A stretch of 16,127 bases of DNA from Echinostoma caproni (Eukaryota > Platyhelminthes > Trematoda > Plagiorchiida > Echinostomatidae): contig UZAN01047900.1 in assembly GCA_900618425.1 (NCBI GenBank), positions 3,574 to 19,700 of the forward strand, read 5' to 3'. A program made the position numbers and the translations under genes. Positions 1 to 9,439 of the stretch are shown one piece after another. Every line of letters starts with the position of its first letter. The stretch's first letter is position 1. The notes under the pieces were generated by a model that did not search any database, was not told the origin of the DNA, and saw only the letters and a list, made by a program, of their open reading frames with translations.

Positions 1-350
1 TTTTTACGGACCTCAGAAGTCCTGAGAGCATACAATGAATTTGAAACGGTCATGGCCGAACGTCATCTGACGATGAAGTTGCGGGTTATTGATGATCGCT
101 TCACAGTCGTGATAGATGCCAGTAACGTTGGAGCGAGAGCCGTACTCAAACAAGCGAAAGAGGTGGATGGATGTGCAAGCAGGGTTTTTACTCCAAAGGA
201 GCGGAAGTATTCGGCCACGGAAGCTGAGTACTTTGTCATTGTACGAGCATTGGATACGTGGCGACCATAACTGCCGGACCAAAGTTTTCAAATTGACGTA
301 AACGATCTACCCTTGATACTCTAGCTTCCCTGGCGCACTTTCTTTCGTCG
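1..350 (+). mobile_element. Ty3/gypsy-type pol remnant, RNase H domain, broken
   Basis: Reading frame 1 runs open from base 1 to a TAA at 268-270. It reads like the RNase H domain that follows reverse transcriptase in Ty3-type LTR retrotransposons: FTVVIDASNVGARAVLKQ (first catalytic Asp in the DAS motif), then SRVFTPKERKYSATEAEYF (the family block ending in the second acidic residue), then VRALDTWRP. After the stop the same frame continues with QSFQIDVNDLPL, which matches the block holding the third catalytic Asp (usually TDHKPL), so the TAA falls inside the domain at a usually aromatic position. Another stop follows at 322-324 and similarity fades by about 350. The element enters from the left edge, and no integrase or LTR is visible. 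RNase H normally removes RNA from the RNA:DNA hybrid during reverse transcription. This copy is inactive. Confidence 0.85.
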
Positions 351-467
351 TCGCTCGATAAAAAATGTAAATCTGTAAGAATGTGCATTTTAGAGTTCAG
401 TGGCGGATTTGGAAGTTTGACATCTGAGGGTTTGGTGTGATACAGATTCAATGTTCGGAAGTATTGA

Positions 468-1224
468 TTGACTTCAGTTTATGTCTGTTCTAACAAACCT
501 GCTAAGTGGTTATTTTTACCTTCAAAACAGTTTACACGCTACAGTGGCAGAGGCCGCTCAGCCTTAGCTTCCAACTCAAGGGTTTTTCAAAGAGCCATCT
601 TGTCTTTGTTCTTATTTTCCACTTACTTCACTTCCACGCCTGGTTGTAATGACTCTTTGCTGAGGAAATACGCTGATGACGTTATCTTTGACTTACCCTA
701 TCCCAACAGTTCTGTTATATCCACTATCCAGCTGGTATCTTACAATTTAACGAGTGTTCTTCCGCAAATAACATTTCTCTGAATGTGTTGATGCTTTATT
801 TTTTCTCTGTAGGAGCATATTCTTGAGATGAGCCAGCCGCCATTCAATAACGATACATCTCTTATTCGGACAACATCAGTCAATTACTTGGTTGTCACTG
901 TTGTCCATTTTCCTACTTGGTCTAGGAACATCAACAATATCTTAGCAAAACTCTGGCTTTCGTTTTTGTTCCACGGTAAAGGCGATTGTCTGGTCCCTCC
1001 CATCTGAGAAAAGTTTGCACATGGTTGTACCTTAGCACACTGGCTTCTTGTCTCCCCAGTGAATTTTCTTGGTTCAATGCAAAATGATATATGTGTGCTA
1101 TCCAGACCACTCAAACACTTATCCATGTTTGAAAACTCCCATGATAGCATTGAGAATACGAGTCGGTGAGCTGGATAGCGCCAGATGGTGCAATAAAGAA
1201 AATTCTTGATTTGACTTGACTTGA
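468..1224 (+). mobile_element. Decayed CR1-like LINE, C-terminal reverse transcriptase and 3' end
   Basis: Frame 3 gives a broken non-LTR reverse transcriptase. About 570-625 reads SRVFQRAILSLFLFSTYFTS, a degraded form of the SGVPQGSVLSPLLF block. LLRKYADDVIF follows, with an intact YADD catalytic motif at about 663-680. Stops at 780-782 and shortly after break the frame. A piece of the next block (NNISLN) appears in frame 2 at about 767-784, suggesting a small indel. Frame 3 then resumes with TTSVNYLVVTVVHFPTWSRN (the usual VKYLGV...LTWS block) and EKFAHGCTLAHWLLVSPVNF (the usual CVLP..LY.SPV.FPG block), ending at a TGA near 1167. An AATAAA lies at 1192-1197, and the copy ends in a TTGACT-type tandem at 1208-1224, as CR1-like elements often do. 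The 5' part (endonuclease, ORF1) is absent, as in a 5'-truncated insertion. Confidence 0.85.
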
Positions 1225-2610
1225 AACCGTCCACATAAGCCACTGGGATGAATTGGGACTGCAAAGAAACACAGAGGAAAACTAACCCGATGAGCCCTTC
1301 GTCTGCAAGAGTAAGAGTTCACGAGCAATCTTTTTGCAGGTACTGAAAAATGTATGGTAGCAACTTTGTCTCTCATCCGTACGCGCTCTATCTCTCTCTC
1401 TCTGTTCGCGTGCATGCATGCGTATAATTTTGCTGAATCGATGCAGCTGGGTGTTCCGGGGAATAAATAAGGCAGTTTCTTATTGCAATCTCGCGCGAAT
1501 GTATCATGCAGAACCACACCGATGTTTGATTCACAATTCCACCTAACCACGGTTTGGTCAACCGCACCCTTATCGTGGATTTGCATGCCGATCGGTTTTG
1601 TGCAGTCTCGTAAATTGGAACAGTTCCGACGTGCATAGCGGTGAATACGTCAGTAATGGAGTAGTGCCCGCACATTTCTGATGCGTACCATTAGGCCAAA
1701 TGAACTTGACGAATCTCATTATAATCATACGCTTTACTATCAATTCATTCCGTCGACATTGAGGGAAAATACAGTGAATATGTCCTGCCAGGATGATTCC
1801 AGAAGTATCCGACAAAAGAACTGTCTTTATAGGTTTGGGCACAGGTCTTGAGTCAAGCTTACTGCAATTGATTTACAAATTGCGTTTGAACTCAGAATTG
1901 CGTTCCCTTCGTTGTGAGAGAGTGGAACAATGTTGATCTGACGATTCGCGCATGCTCAACCATCAGTTAACTGTTTCTGGGGGTTTAAAATGTAGCCCTC
2001 GATAATATTAGCCATTTCGAGTGTGAGCTAGTTGAAAAGTTCCTGCATACCCTTCAAGCGAGACGTACCCGGTTCAAAAGCTGGCTAGGCAGATGAGCAT
2101 TTCAGTGAGCGAGACTGGAGATTGCCCGGAGAGTGCGAAATAAAGTGGAGAACAGGCGACATCTGCAGAATGATTAGAACGAATTGAAATAACGCTTAGT
2201 GCACATCGCTTCTCGCAACCGCGTTTGAGTAAGACATATCAAGTGCATAAAACTTTGATATCGCTCCAACGTGCTGGTCAAAATCCGTCTTGCAGGAAAG
2301 TTTAGACAGGAGGGGAAGCTTTGCACGCACATAGTGATTATGAGATTAGCATCAATCAGTCGATTTGTAAATACTTTCGCCTGGGTCCTTGAAATATACT
2401 CCCTCCCCGTTCAGAAAGCTTAGATAATTCTCTTTATTGAGACCACCCAGAAGACTCCAAGGCTGACGTACACAACATATTGCAGTCAATAATAAAATTC
2501 CTACTGCACTAGCCAAACATAATATTCTGGCAATCTTCCTCAATAGTACATGCATTGCAACAAAGTTACTACGTATTTGATTCATCTCAATAAAGTTTGA
2601 ATACTAAATG
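1225..2610. other. Intergenic stretch with no recognisable gene
   Basis: Open frames here are short and overlap on the minus strand (for example 1119-1586, 1388-1675 and 1570-1842) with no shared frame or recognisable motif. A short TC microsatellite lies at 1388-1403, followed by an alternating-type tract (tgcatgcatgcg) at about 1411-1422. A minus-strand frame at 2352-2585 with a possible membrane segment is listed separately. Confidence 0.6.
2352..2585 (-). other. Unidentified 77-residue minus-strand frame with one hydrophobic segment
   Basis: The frame starts at an ATG (2583-2585) and ends in TGA. After a short basic stretch (MNQIRSNF...LLRKIAR) comes a hydrophobic segment of about 20 residues, ILCLASAVGILLLTAICCV. 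A polar tail with NKENYLSFLNGEGVYFKD follows. The layout (basic N-side, single hydrophobic helix, polar C-side) suits a small type II membrane protein, but I recognise no family. It lies about 1.1 kb downstream, in the minus direction, of the exon candidate at 3688-3803. The two could be exons of one gene, but no clear acceptor links them. A chance AT-rich frame is the simplest alternative. Confidence 0.15.
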
Positions 2611-2717
2611 ATATTTGAATGCAATGGAAATGCTTGTGATACCCGACGAAGATCACTGGACAGCTGTTTCGTCCTGTTTGCGACTTGTCAGCAGTGCGTA
2701 ATTTTTGGTTCCCTGTC
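2611..2717 (+). repeat. Internal fragment of the 404-bp inverted-repeat element (copy A)
   Basis: The stretch from atatttgaatgcaatgg to about ggttccctgtc matches 4617-4735 with scattered substitutions, including the core ggacagctgtttcgtcctgt. Terminal inverted repeats are missing on both sides. The match stops right where the 199-bp repeat at 2726 begins, which suggests that unit arrived at, or was joined to, this copy. Confidence 0.8.
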
Positions 2718-2725
2718 CCTAATTG

Positions 2726-2924
2726 CACAATCTATACCTGGTCGACACAATGCGCCTCATCGGCCAGATAACTCGTCACCAGGAACGGGAGGACCATGTC
2801 ACGTCTACCAGATGGATTAATTAAAAGATATGTCTTCTGCATGAACACGTGATCGGGGCAACATTTGCATTTTACCAGTTTTGCTCCCATGCGATACAAA
2901 ATGATCCCGTTCGTACACCATTTC
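2726..2924 (+). repeat. 199-bp repeat, near-identical to 15929-16127
   Basis: Bases 2726-2924 align without gaps to 15929-16127 with three mismatches by eye (two near 2735-2736, one at 2919). The left boundary is sharp in both copies (cacaatctat). The right boundary cannot be seen because the second copy runs off the window. The minus strand holds an open frame of 67 codons, but it has no known motif. The family is unidentified; the high identity points to a recent copy event or a shared active element. Confidence 0.95.
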
Positions 2925-3390
2925 ATCGGACCCATAATATATGCACAGAAGACTCATTAAACGATGAAAGTGACATTGAAAAAAAGAAGCACTTCAACAA
3001 AATGGTTATCTAGTTGCATTTATCGACAAACATTGCAAAGTAGCACCAAGTGGAAAAACCAATAAGTGCTTTCAAAATGAAAGCTTTCTTGAAGTTATCA
3101 TACAAGGGTGATGAAATGAATAAATTAGCCTGCAAGCGGTTGAGCTCTGTCGTTGAGTGAGTCTATTACGCAATATCCCTGATCATTATCTGCACTACCA
3201 CCCGAGTATCAACGATATCGATAAAAAAACCGTTGCCCCCCTCTCCTGCTCCACTAAATAAAACTGCATTTATTAATTCAAGCGCGGGTACTGGGTCATC
3301 TACATAGTCCGGATAGAGAGGCAGTTACGTCACCGAATAGCCGAATAAATCCCAGTATGGCTTAACAAATCAAAGGATGACAATTTAACT
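2925..3390. other. Intergenic stretch, nothing recognised
   Basis: No open frame of useful length and no recognisable motif. An AATAAA lies within actaaataaaactgc near 3256, and a C-run near 3236-3243. Copy similarity to 15929-16127 may continue rightward past 2924 but cannot be tested here. Confidence 0.5.
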
Positions 3391-3500
3391 GCAGTGGAAA
3401 TGTTTGTGGTAACCGACAGAGAGCACTGGACAGCTGTTTCGTCCTGTTTGGGACTCGACAGCGGTGCGAAATGTTTGTGTCTCTGTCAGTACTCGAGCCG
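3391..3500 (+). repeat. Internal fragment of the 404-bp inverted-repeat element (copy B)
   Basis: Begins gcagtggaaatgtttgtgg and ends near ctgtcagtactcgagcc, matching 4633-4741. It shares the core ggacagctgtttcgtcctgt with copy A. No terminal inverted repeat is present on either side. Confidence 0.8.
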
Positions 3501-3687
3501 AAAACCATCAAGAGGGCCCGCTGCTTCTGAACAATTGAATGGACTAATGCAAGCCTGATACTCCAAATTTAAAAGATATTATTTATGATTCAATTGTTGA
3601 TCAGCAATTTTAAAAGCGTGATCTGCCCTACGGATCACGTATTCGCCAGAGGAAGACTACGGTTGTGAATATCTCAAGAATACTCAC

Positions 3688-3803
3688 CCGGTTTGTCCCA
3701 TGCAACCTGGTAGTATTTTCCCCACAATAAAAATTATGAGCATTGTTACAATAGGAAAATCAAATAACAGTAACATCCAAAACGTTCGGCTAACTTCGCT
3801 CAT
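3688..3803 (-). CDS. Possible first coding exon, MENTAL-domain-like membrane segment
   Basis: On the minus strand an ATG at 3801-3803 opens MSEVSRTFWMLLLFDFPIV, continuing as a hydrophobic stretch TMLIIFIVGKI. The reading ends at a full-consensus donor (CCGG|GTGAGT, intron starting at 3687), giving 38 codons plus 2 bases. The pattern SxVRRTFxxxxxFDxxxxxLLxII resembles the first membrane helix of the MENTAL domain, found in STARD3 and STARD3NL, late-endosomal membrane proteins that bind cholesterol. Ser replaces the first Arg of the RRTF motif. No later MENTAL exon was found further left on the minus strand. A chance hydrophobic frame beside a chance donor is quite possible. If real, it is transcribed divergently from GLDC. 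Confidence 0.25.
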
Positions 3804-4240
3804 TGTAGGATTACTCCATGTTGCTAGATGTCTACCAATTTTCCGACGGTTGCAGTGACACGCAGACGAGCGGAACGTTCTGCCACGTATCACGACAAAG
3901 AATCACAAACAAATTCTCAAAGGAATGTTGGAGCCGATGATGAAATTCTTAGTCTGTTAGCGGTTGATCACTAAAAAACCGAGTGTTATCTGTACCAGAA
4001 TAAATCATGATAACATGCATACGGCTGACCGTTACTTGACCGCAGTATCAAACTTTTGGTGCGTAGTACAGCTAAACCAAGTCCAATGACATCGCCCAAA
4101 TTCATGCACCCGAAAATGTTAACCCCGTCGATCCCCTTCTCGTGAAGTTGATGTTTTCTTTCTGGTTTTATTTTTGTCCCTCACCTACCTGTCGGTTGAA
4201 AGATCCTTTCAGATTTGGGGGATGAGAAGAAAAAACGACT
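3804..4240. other. Intergenic stretch, nothing recognised
   Basis: The open frame of the exon candidate at 3688-3803 extends upstream to an ATG at 3891-3893, but that extension carries no motif. The rest is AT-rich DNA with no open frame of note and no repeat I could match within the window. Confidence 0.5.
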
Positions 4241-4523
4241 TCAAAGCTCAGGGTAACATATCGGCAAGGGATCCAACTTGGCTGCAATGGTGAAATTCGA
4301 AACCCTTTTTGGTGGGTCCACGTACGTAAAATCGGAAAAGTTACCACAAATTACAGCCAAAGCTGCCATAGGATTAACGAAATGCAACCACCGATGGATT
4401 AAATCCGGCGGTTTTAATGTGTGCATGTCTTTCTGTATAACCAAACAACATTCACTGCTCCAAAGTAGTTTCCTGAGTTGGCGGATTTCGTATTATTTAA
4501 GCATATTCTAAAGTTTGGATTTT

Positions 4524-4927
4524 GATTAGCCTATTCGGTTTTTCACAGGCACCAGGCACTTTTGATGATGTTCGGTGTGAGATTCACTTCTTGCGAGATT
4601 GTTAATTCCCCACTATTTGAATGCATTTAAATGCAATGGAAATGTTCGTGATACTCGACAAAGAGCATTGGACAACTGTTTCGTTCTGTTTGGGACTAGT
4701 CAGCAGTGCGTACATTTGGTGTTCCTGTCAGTACTCGAACCGCGAACATTTTGGTCGGGATTTTAAACTTCTAGCCATCAGCTACACGGTCGACGGTTAT
4801 CATCTTTTGCGAATGGCTCACGCAGTTTAGAAGGTGAATTTTCGGATTAGCCTATTCGGTTTTCACATGCACCCAGCACTTCTGATCATAGTCAACAGTG
4901 CCTGGTGCCTGTGAAAACCGAATTAGA
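4524..4927 (+). mobile_element. 404-bp non-autonomous element with terminal inverted repeats
   Basis: The left end at 4524-4560 (gattagcctattcgg...cacaggcaccaggcact) is the inverse of the right end at 4891-4927 (agtgcctggtgcctgtgaaa...ccgaattaga), giving arms of about 36 bp with few mismatches. The interior holds the core shared with copies A and B (at 4633-4741). A second, direct copy of the left end sits at 4845-4882, so the right end forms a near-perfect hairpin, and 4524-4844 could also be read as one 321-bp monomer followed by a truncated second one. A frame of 69 codons at 4621-4830 coincides with the repeat core and is not a gene. The size, terminal inverted repeats and lack of coding capacity fit a MITE or similar cut-and-paste derivative. 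No target-site duplication is obvious. Confidence 0.7.
4845..4927. repeat. Hairpin-forming inverted repeat at the element's right end
   Basis: The left arm 4845-4882 (gattagcctattcggttttc...) pairs with the right arm 4891-4927 (...gaaaaccgaattaga) around a short gatcata-type loop. A few mismatches occur, mainly in the catgcacccagc versus gcctggtgcctg part. This is a direct and an inverted copy of the element end placed head to head. Confidence 0.85.
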
Positions 4928-5720
4928 TAATATATTTTAAAGTCTTTTTACAGTTAACTGACCGTATCTCACCTTATCTCACCAGATTTCTAGTAAATCA
5001 TGTACTCGTTGCAGGAAATCTGCGCAAAATGCCAAACTAAACCAATCATAAACCCCCGGGTATGCCGTTGGTTTTTGATATTGCTGTCCGTTTTCACGTC
5101 CTTTAATATCTGTATTATATTGTTTTTTTACTTTTTGTTTACACACTGCGGTTATGTGATTGCTGAATATCCACCTTTCGAGGTGCACAAACCGATTATT
5201 TGACTTGGCTTGAGTTGACAGATGAGTCACTACTTCTGATGGATCGAATGAAAGCGTTTGTCATGTCTGTGTTACTCTGCTCCAGTTTATACTGTAGAAA
5301 ACGTTATTTGCTAATGTTTTCTATCACTGTCAGGCATGATAAGTCGACGGCTTCGATAACACTCTAAACAGCATTATGTCAGTATAGAGACCGTGTAAAG
5401 ATGGAGTGACTTATTGGTAGATTCCGAGATCCCACTCATTCCTTTTGGAATAATGATCGCGGTTGAACAACACACAGGAGGTTTAAATTTGTTGATTGCT
5501 TCAATGTGCAACTTAAAAAATGTTAGCTGTTTTTCTCTCGAATTCGAATTGTGACTGATGATCTACGGAGAATATATGCTCACTCTCAGGAAATTCGTTC
5601 GCTTCGTTTCCCGAAGTAAGTGAAAAAAGCAAACCGACAGAGAACGACGATCTGAATACAGCGAGATAGGGGATTATGTCACATTCTGTTGTAACTTGTT
5701 TCCCATTTCATACTACGATA
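4928..5720. other. Intergenic stretch with no recognisable gene
   Basis: Overlapping frames at 4979-5230 (minus) and 5000-5203 (plus) have no known motif; the plus frame is hydrophobic because it crosses a T-rich tract. A short TTGACTTGGCTTGAGTTGAC tract at about 5199-5219 resembles the tail of the LINE at 1208-1224. No reverse transcriptase sequence precedes it, so at most it is a very short 3' remnant. Confidence 0.5.
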
Positions 5721-5959
5721 AAAATTGTTAAGGAAACGCGATGTGGGAAATATTTCGTTTGACTTTGTTAGGAGAATGTGCTTTATTCTTCAATTGATGG
5801 TGATTAAGTCAATCCACCAAATCTATTTTAGTTCAATTATGGAGAAGTACGTGTTCAACTGTGTGGTCAAACAAGGTTTCAAGATGTCAACACGCCCATT
5901 CGGACCGCGACCATTATCCGTTGCGCTACAAAGTTGTGGTGCTTCACTCTCACTGTAAT

Positions 5960-6245
5960 CTCGTTTGCGCTTATTCGTAGATCCGGTGCATAACTTAAGC
6001 TCGGACCACATGACCGGTTTCCGGTGCCTTTATTCATGAAGTTCGTATACGCAGTTCATTGTGCTGTTATTAGTTTATCCAATCAATATGCGTCAACCTT
6101 GATATCGTGTCAGAAACTCGAACCTGGACACATGACATACACATGGAATATAAAATAGTTATCATATGGTTTGTAATGTGAATTGTATCAAATAATAACA
6201 CCAAAAGCGGTTCACAATCAAATTAATACTCGGGACTTTTAAAGA
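5960..6245 (+). promoter_or_regulatory. GLDC 5' flank, possible TATA box
   Basis: This is the region just upstream of the GLDC start codon. A TATAAAA lies at 6149-6155, about 91 bp before the ATG, a plausible but unproven TATA box. An in-frame TAA at 6240-6242 ends any upstream extension of the coding frame, which supports the ATG at 6246 as the start if transcription begins upstream without another exon. Opposing weak frames at 5725-5958 (plus) and 5823-6011 (minus) have no recognisable motif. Confidence 0.25.
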
Positions 6246-6515
6246 ATGTCACTCCCACGGATGACCCGTTCACATGTGCTTGCTCGTCTAACCCTCATGA
6301 ATCGATGGAATTGCTTGCTTCTTCGAGATGGACCTTGTGTTGCACAGCTGCACCGTCTACCTACCGTCCAATCTGTATCCCGCACCCGGTTGATATCAAC
6401 TCAGTCTGGACCGATTGATGAAAAAGCCGAATCGCCGGAACCGAACTTTGCCGCACGCCATATCGGTCCGTCAGAGAACGACGCGGAACAAATGCTTCAT
6501 GCATGTGGCTTTGCA
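6246..6515 (+). CDS. GLDC: GLDC coding exon 1: presequence and start of glycine decarboxylase
   Basis: The gene encodes glycine dehydrogenase (decarboxylating), the PLP-dependent P-protein of the mitochondrial glycine cleavage system. It decarboxylates glycine and passes the aminomethyl group to the lipoyl arm of H-protein. The exon gives 90 codons. Residues 1 to about 60 are rich in Arg, Leu and Ser with few acidic residues, as expected of a mitochondrial targeting peptide. Residues 67-89 contain NFAARHIGPSENDAEQMLHA, the F.xRHIGP...EML block that starts the mature family domain. The start is the first ATG after an in-frame TAA at 6240; Met6 (6261) is an alternative. The likely donor is GCA|GTAGGT with the intron starting at 6516, leaving phase 0. 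The frame stays open past the donor to 6635, but family similarity stops at it. An alternative donor at 6520 would leave phase 1. Confidence 0.92.
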
Positions 6516-8283
6516 GTAGGTCTATCTCACGTGTCTGTCTCTGTGCTTTGTATAGGAGTATCAGGTCCCATAGGAATCCTTTCACCCACAGTGCTTATAC
6601 AGTCCTTTTTCAAGATTTATAATTTGTACAGGTAAAAACGATAACATATCAGTACTATGGACAATATAGCAACTACTTGAATTAGTCACATTTTGAATAT
6701 CAGGTCCCCTAAATGTTTCCTGTTCATTTGAAGAATTAAAACGCAATCAACTGAATGATTTTTGAATTTTCATCCATGGAACGGTGATAGAACGAACTCA
6801 CAGTCACTGTATGGGCAAGTGCTAAGTGAATACTGCCCCTGGTGTGGAAAACAGTAGTGTGAAGATTGACACTCTCGTATTAATAAATCCACAAATACGC
6901 TACACATTCGATTTGTCGAGTCCCGCCGTCTTGGAGTGGTCATCCATGTTAATAAATGTTAGACGAATAGATTCACTATAAAAGTGACCTAGTGACTGAT
7001 TGATCGAATAAAAATTATTTGCCCTGATGCGGGCAGAAAAATCGTGTTGGTCACGTAAAACGACGAGTTGGGCTAGCACCGCGTTTCTCTGAAAAGTGCT
7101 CACAGAGCATGGGTGTGTTGTAAATGTATGAATGGAAGCCTACATCCAATGCGGAATCATGATCAAAGATTCAAACACTGAATCGATTTCATGGTATTTA
7201 AGAATACGTAGTGTTTACTAAATAAAATGTACTTGGAAGGAGAATAGAGACACGCATGAAAGAATTATTTGAAGGTTTAAAAGAGGCCGTGTGATATTAT
7301 TTCAAACTTCTCTAGTCATGTCATTTACAGTGAAGCTAATTCTGCACCAGAAAGATTCTTACGTTGTTTTTCGATTTACGGCTAAACACAATGGGAAACA
7401 AAATCCAGTCTAGTGCATACTCAGTGTGCGGTTCAAGTAAGAATCATCATCATTATTTGAAACAGTCCGTCTCCACATGTGACGAGGTTCCATGAGATGC
7501 TCAGGACAGCTGTTCCTGTCTAGCTGGAGCGCGTTACTGTTCAGTGTTAAAACTCGAAACGCGAAATTCTAATCACAAGTTAAACGAATCAACATTGGTG
7601 CAACTAAAAAGATTATTTTCCCCTAACCTGAAACTTCATGGGCACTACTCTACATGAAATTATCTCTAAACCAGTGTGCGGTAAAATCCACGGTGGTAAG
7701 CCTGTTGTTAATCATAAAAGAATGAGCAGTTCGCATGACGAGCTATCGAAGCCGGGAACTACGGTTAAAATGATTTTGAATGCTATGCTCATCCAGTAAA
7801 AAAGACGGTCACTTTGCTTTTATAAACCGATAGCTATCAACTGCGGCTGTCATAAAAAATTTAGCACTGTCATACAAATCATTAGAGGGTGAATAACTAA
7901 TCATTAGTTCAAAAACACCCGAAACCGATCAATCGATATTTTTTTACGATGGCTCGATCACGTGAGTAGCGTAGGCTATATACTACAAACACTAAATGTC
8001 GATGCTTCGGACCATGGAATATGCTCAATAGTGAAGAATGCACTGTGTAGACGAACAAGGTTTTGGTTAATTCACTTTTCAGCATTTATGTGAAACAGTT
8101 TCTGTGGCATCAGAGAGAAAATTGGATGAGTAAGATATGTGTAATGAAGCCTGAGAGAACTCCAAAATGGTATATTGCTGGGATTACATAACGAAAATTG
8201 GTTGTGTTATGTTGTGGTCATGTGCACAATCGGCATCGCTCAGGCGTGCAGTTTTCGACACTGGGGACGTTCCCTTTCTTCGT
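6516..8283 (+). other. GLDC intron, first part: no recognisable exon or repeat
   Basis: AT-rich intronic sequence with frequent stops in all frames. I looked for the missing GLDC block (a short helix followed by a TVP..IRL motif) and did not find it here. A minus-strand frame at 6900-7103 has no motif. Confidence 0.6.
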
Positions 8284-8356
8284 GTGGCGCTAGCTAGGTG
8301 GTAGGTGGTACCAAATTAACATTCTGCAGGACGTGAATTCGAATCTCTCCACCACC
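8284..8356 (+). repeat. Degenerate tRNA-derived SINE head
   Basis: The sequence tagctaggtggtaggtgg resembles a polymerase III A box (TRGC..AGTGG), and gaattcgaatctc about 35 bp later resembles a B box (GGTTCGAATCC). The spacing is about that of a tRNA gene. The acceptor and T arms do not pair well, so this is a SINE head or tRNA relic, not a working tRNA. The body of the SINE beyond about 8356 could not be matched to another copy in the window. Confidence 0.45.
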
Positions 8357-8963
8357 TTTGATTGACCGCTTCCCCTTACTGAAAGTGGTAGTTTTTTGTT
8401 CGAACGAAGTAAAACTGAAAACCAATAAAACGAAAATAGGTTCAGGTCCAAAGATAAATTATCAACTTGGTGATAAAACGTGTTATTTAAACAAGAATTG
8501 AGCATTTTGTATACATTTGAGCTTGAGTTCTTTGAGAGTTTGGACTGGGATGCCCACGGATATAATTTCTGTGCTGATAAGTGTAATCAGCTGTCTCTAA
8601 CAAGCTATCATCCTTAACGAGAGAACCGACATTAGTCAAATGTTAATGTTCACATTTTGGTTATTTCAATGAACGGAAAAATGTCTCAAAATGTCTACTT
8701 GGTGACTCTTCAACGTCTAACTAGCCAACGAGCTGTTGGTTGGTGAAGTTGATTTGACATGGAAATGTTGGGAAATGAAAATCGCTTGTTTATTTGACCA
8801 TGACGTAAAATAGCCAATTTTGATTGAGTAATCTAAACAACGTACCAATAGGGAGTTCTTTCGGGTGCCCTACCACACACATAACTCCTTCCCCCATCTT
8901 GTTTAGTCGTACAGACGTGTTTTCATATAAATGCGATTGTAAAGGTTTGGAAGGTGGTTGTTT
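8357..8963. other. GLDC intron, nothing recognised
   Basis: Intronic AT-rich DNA. The only frame of length is 8290-8505 on the minus strand, overlapping the SINE head and without any motif. Confidence 0.55.
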
Positions 8964-9103
8964 GAATTAGCACATTCGGTTTTTTACAGGTAGCAGGCAC
9001 TGTTGATGATCTTGACTGTGGGTTTCACTCCTTAAGGAGTTCGTTAAGTCCCCACTATTTTAATACACGTAAATACGATAGAAATGTTTAGGATAACCGA
9101 CAA
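8964..9103 (+). repeat. Left end of the 404-bp inverted-repeat element (copy D)
   Basis: Matches 4524-4665 from gaattagcacattcgg through tccccactatttt to gataaccgacaa, with many substitutions. It carries the left terminal inverted repeat (cattcggttttttacagg...caggcact) but stops inside the core, so the right half is missing. It lies inside the GLDC intron in the sense direction. Confidence 0.8.
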
Positions 9104-9439
9104 TGTTTGAAAATGAGTTTACCGAATACATGTTCGCCTAAGTTGTTTTCTATACTTTAGCTTTTGATTTTTGGATTCGGCGGGTGTTGAATACATGCAA
9201 TTTACAATTAATTATCCCCGAGTTTGTTGTCCTTATTGTGTCCGAGTGCTGCAACTAAGTGTCACTGAGAATACTCCGTATCAGGTAAGATTAGAAATGG
9301 AGAGAGAGAGGGAATGCGTTCATCTTTTCAAGCCAAACTGATAAAAGTAATCTAAAGCTATCAAGCTTGAAGTCTGTTCTCAGGTTGGTAGAAAAATGAT
9401 TTCGATTCGTTTAGAAAGATCCAAGGGAAACGTAGTCGG
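9104..9439. other. GLDC intron with short purine repeat
   Basis: A GA-rich microsatellite lies at about 9296-9312. A good splice-donor look-alike (ATCAG|GTAAGA) occurs near 9286, but the preceding frame has no recognisable protein motif. Confidence 0.45.

Noticed and set aside
884..1586. Long minus-strand frames (126 and 155 codons).
   Set aside because: They are antisense to the LINE reverse transcriptase and to low-complexity sequence. The plus strand explains the first, and neither has a motif.
2732..2935. 67-codon minus-strand frame in the 199-bp repeat as a gene.
   Set aside because: No recognisable motif; conservation between the two copies reflects recent copying of the DNA, not coding selection.
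4621..4830. 69-codon plus-strand frame.
   Set aside because: It coincides with the core of the inverted-repeat element. Copies at 2621 and 3391 break the frame.
5199..5219. A second LINE 3' end (TTGACT-like tract).
   Set aside because: No reverse transcriptase or polyadenylation signal precedes it, so it stays a note only.
8284..8356. A working tRNA gene.
   Set aside because: A- and B-box-like motifs are present, but the acceptor and T stems do not pair.
9384..9430. Candidate for the missing GLDC block: a frame reading SIRLERS after a CTCAG acceptor-like site.
   Set aside because: The seven-residue resemblance to the family's IRL segment is attractive, but the preceding TVP helix is absent, no good donor in the right phase follows, and a stop comes soon after.
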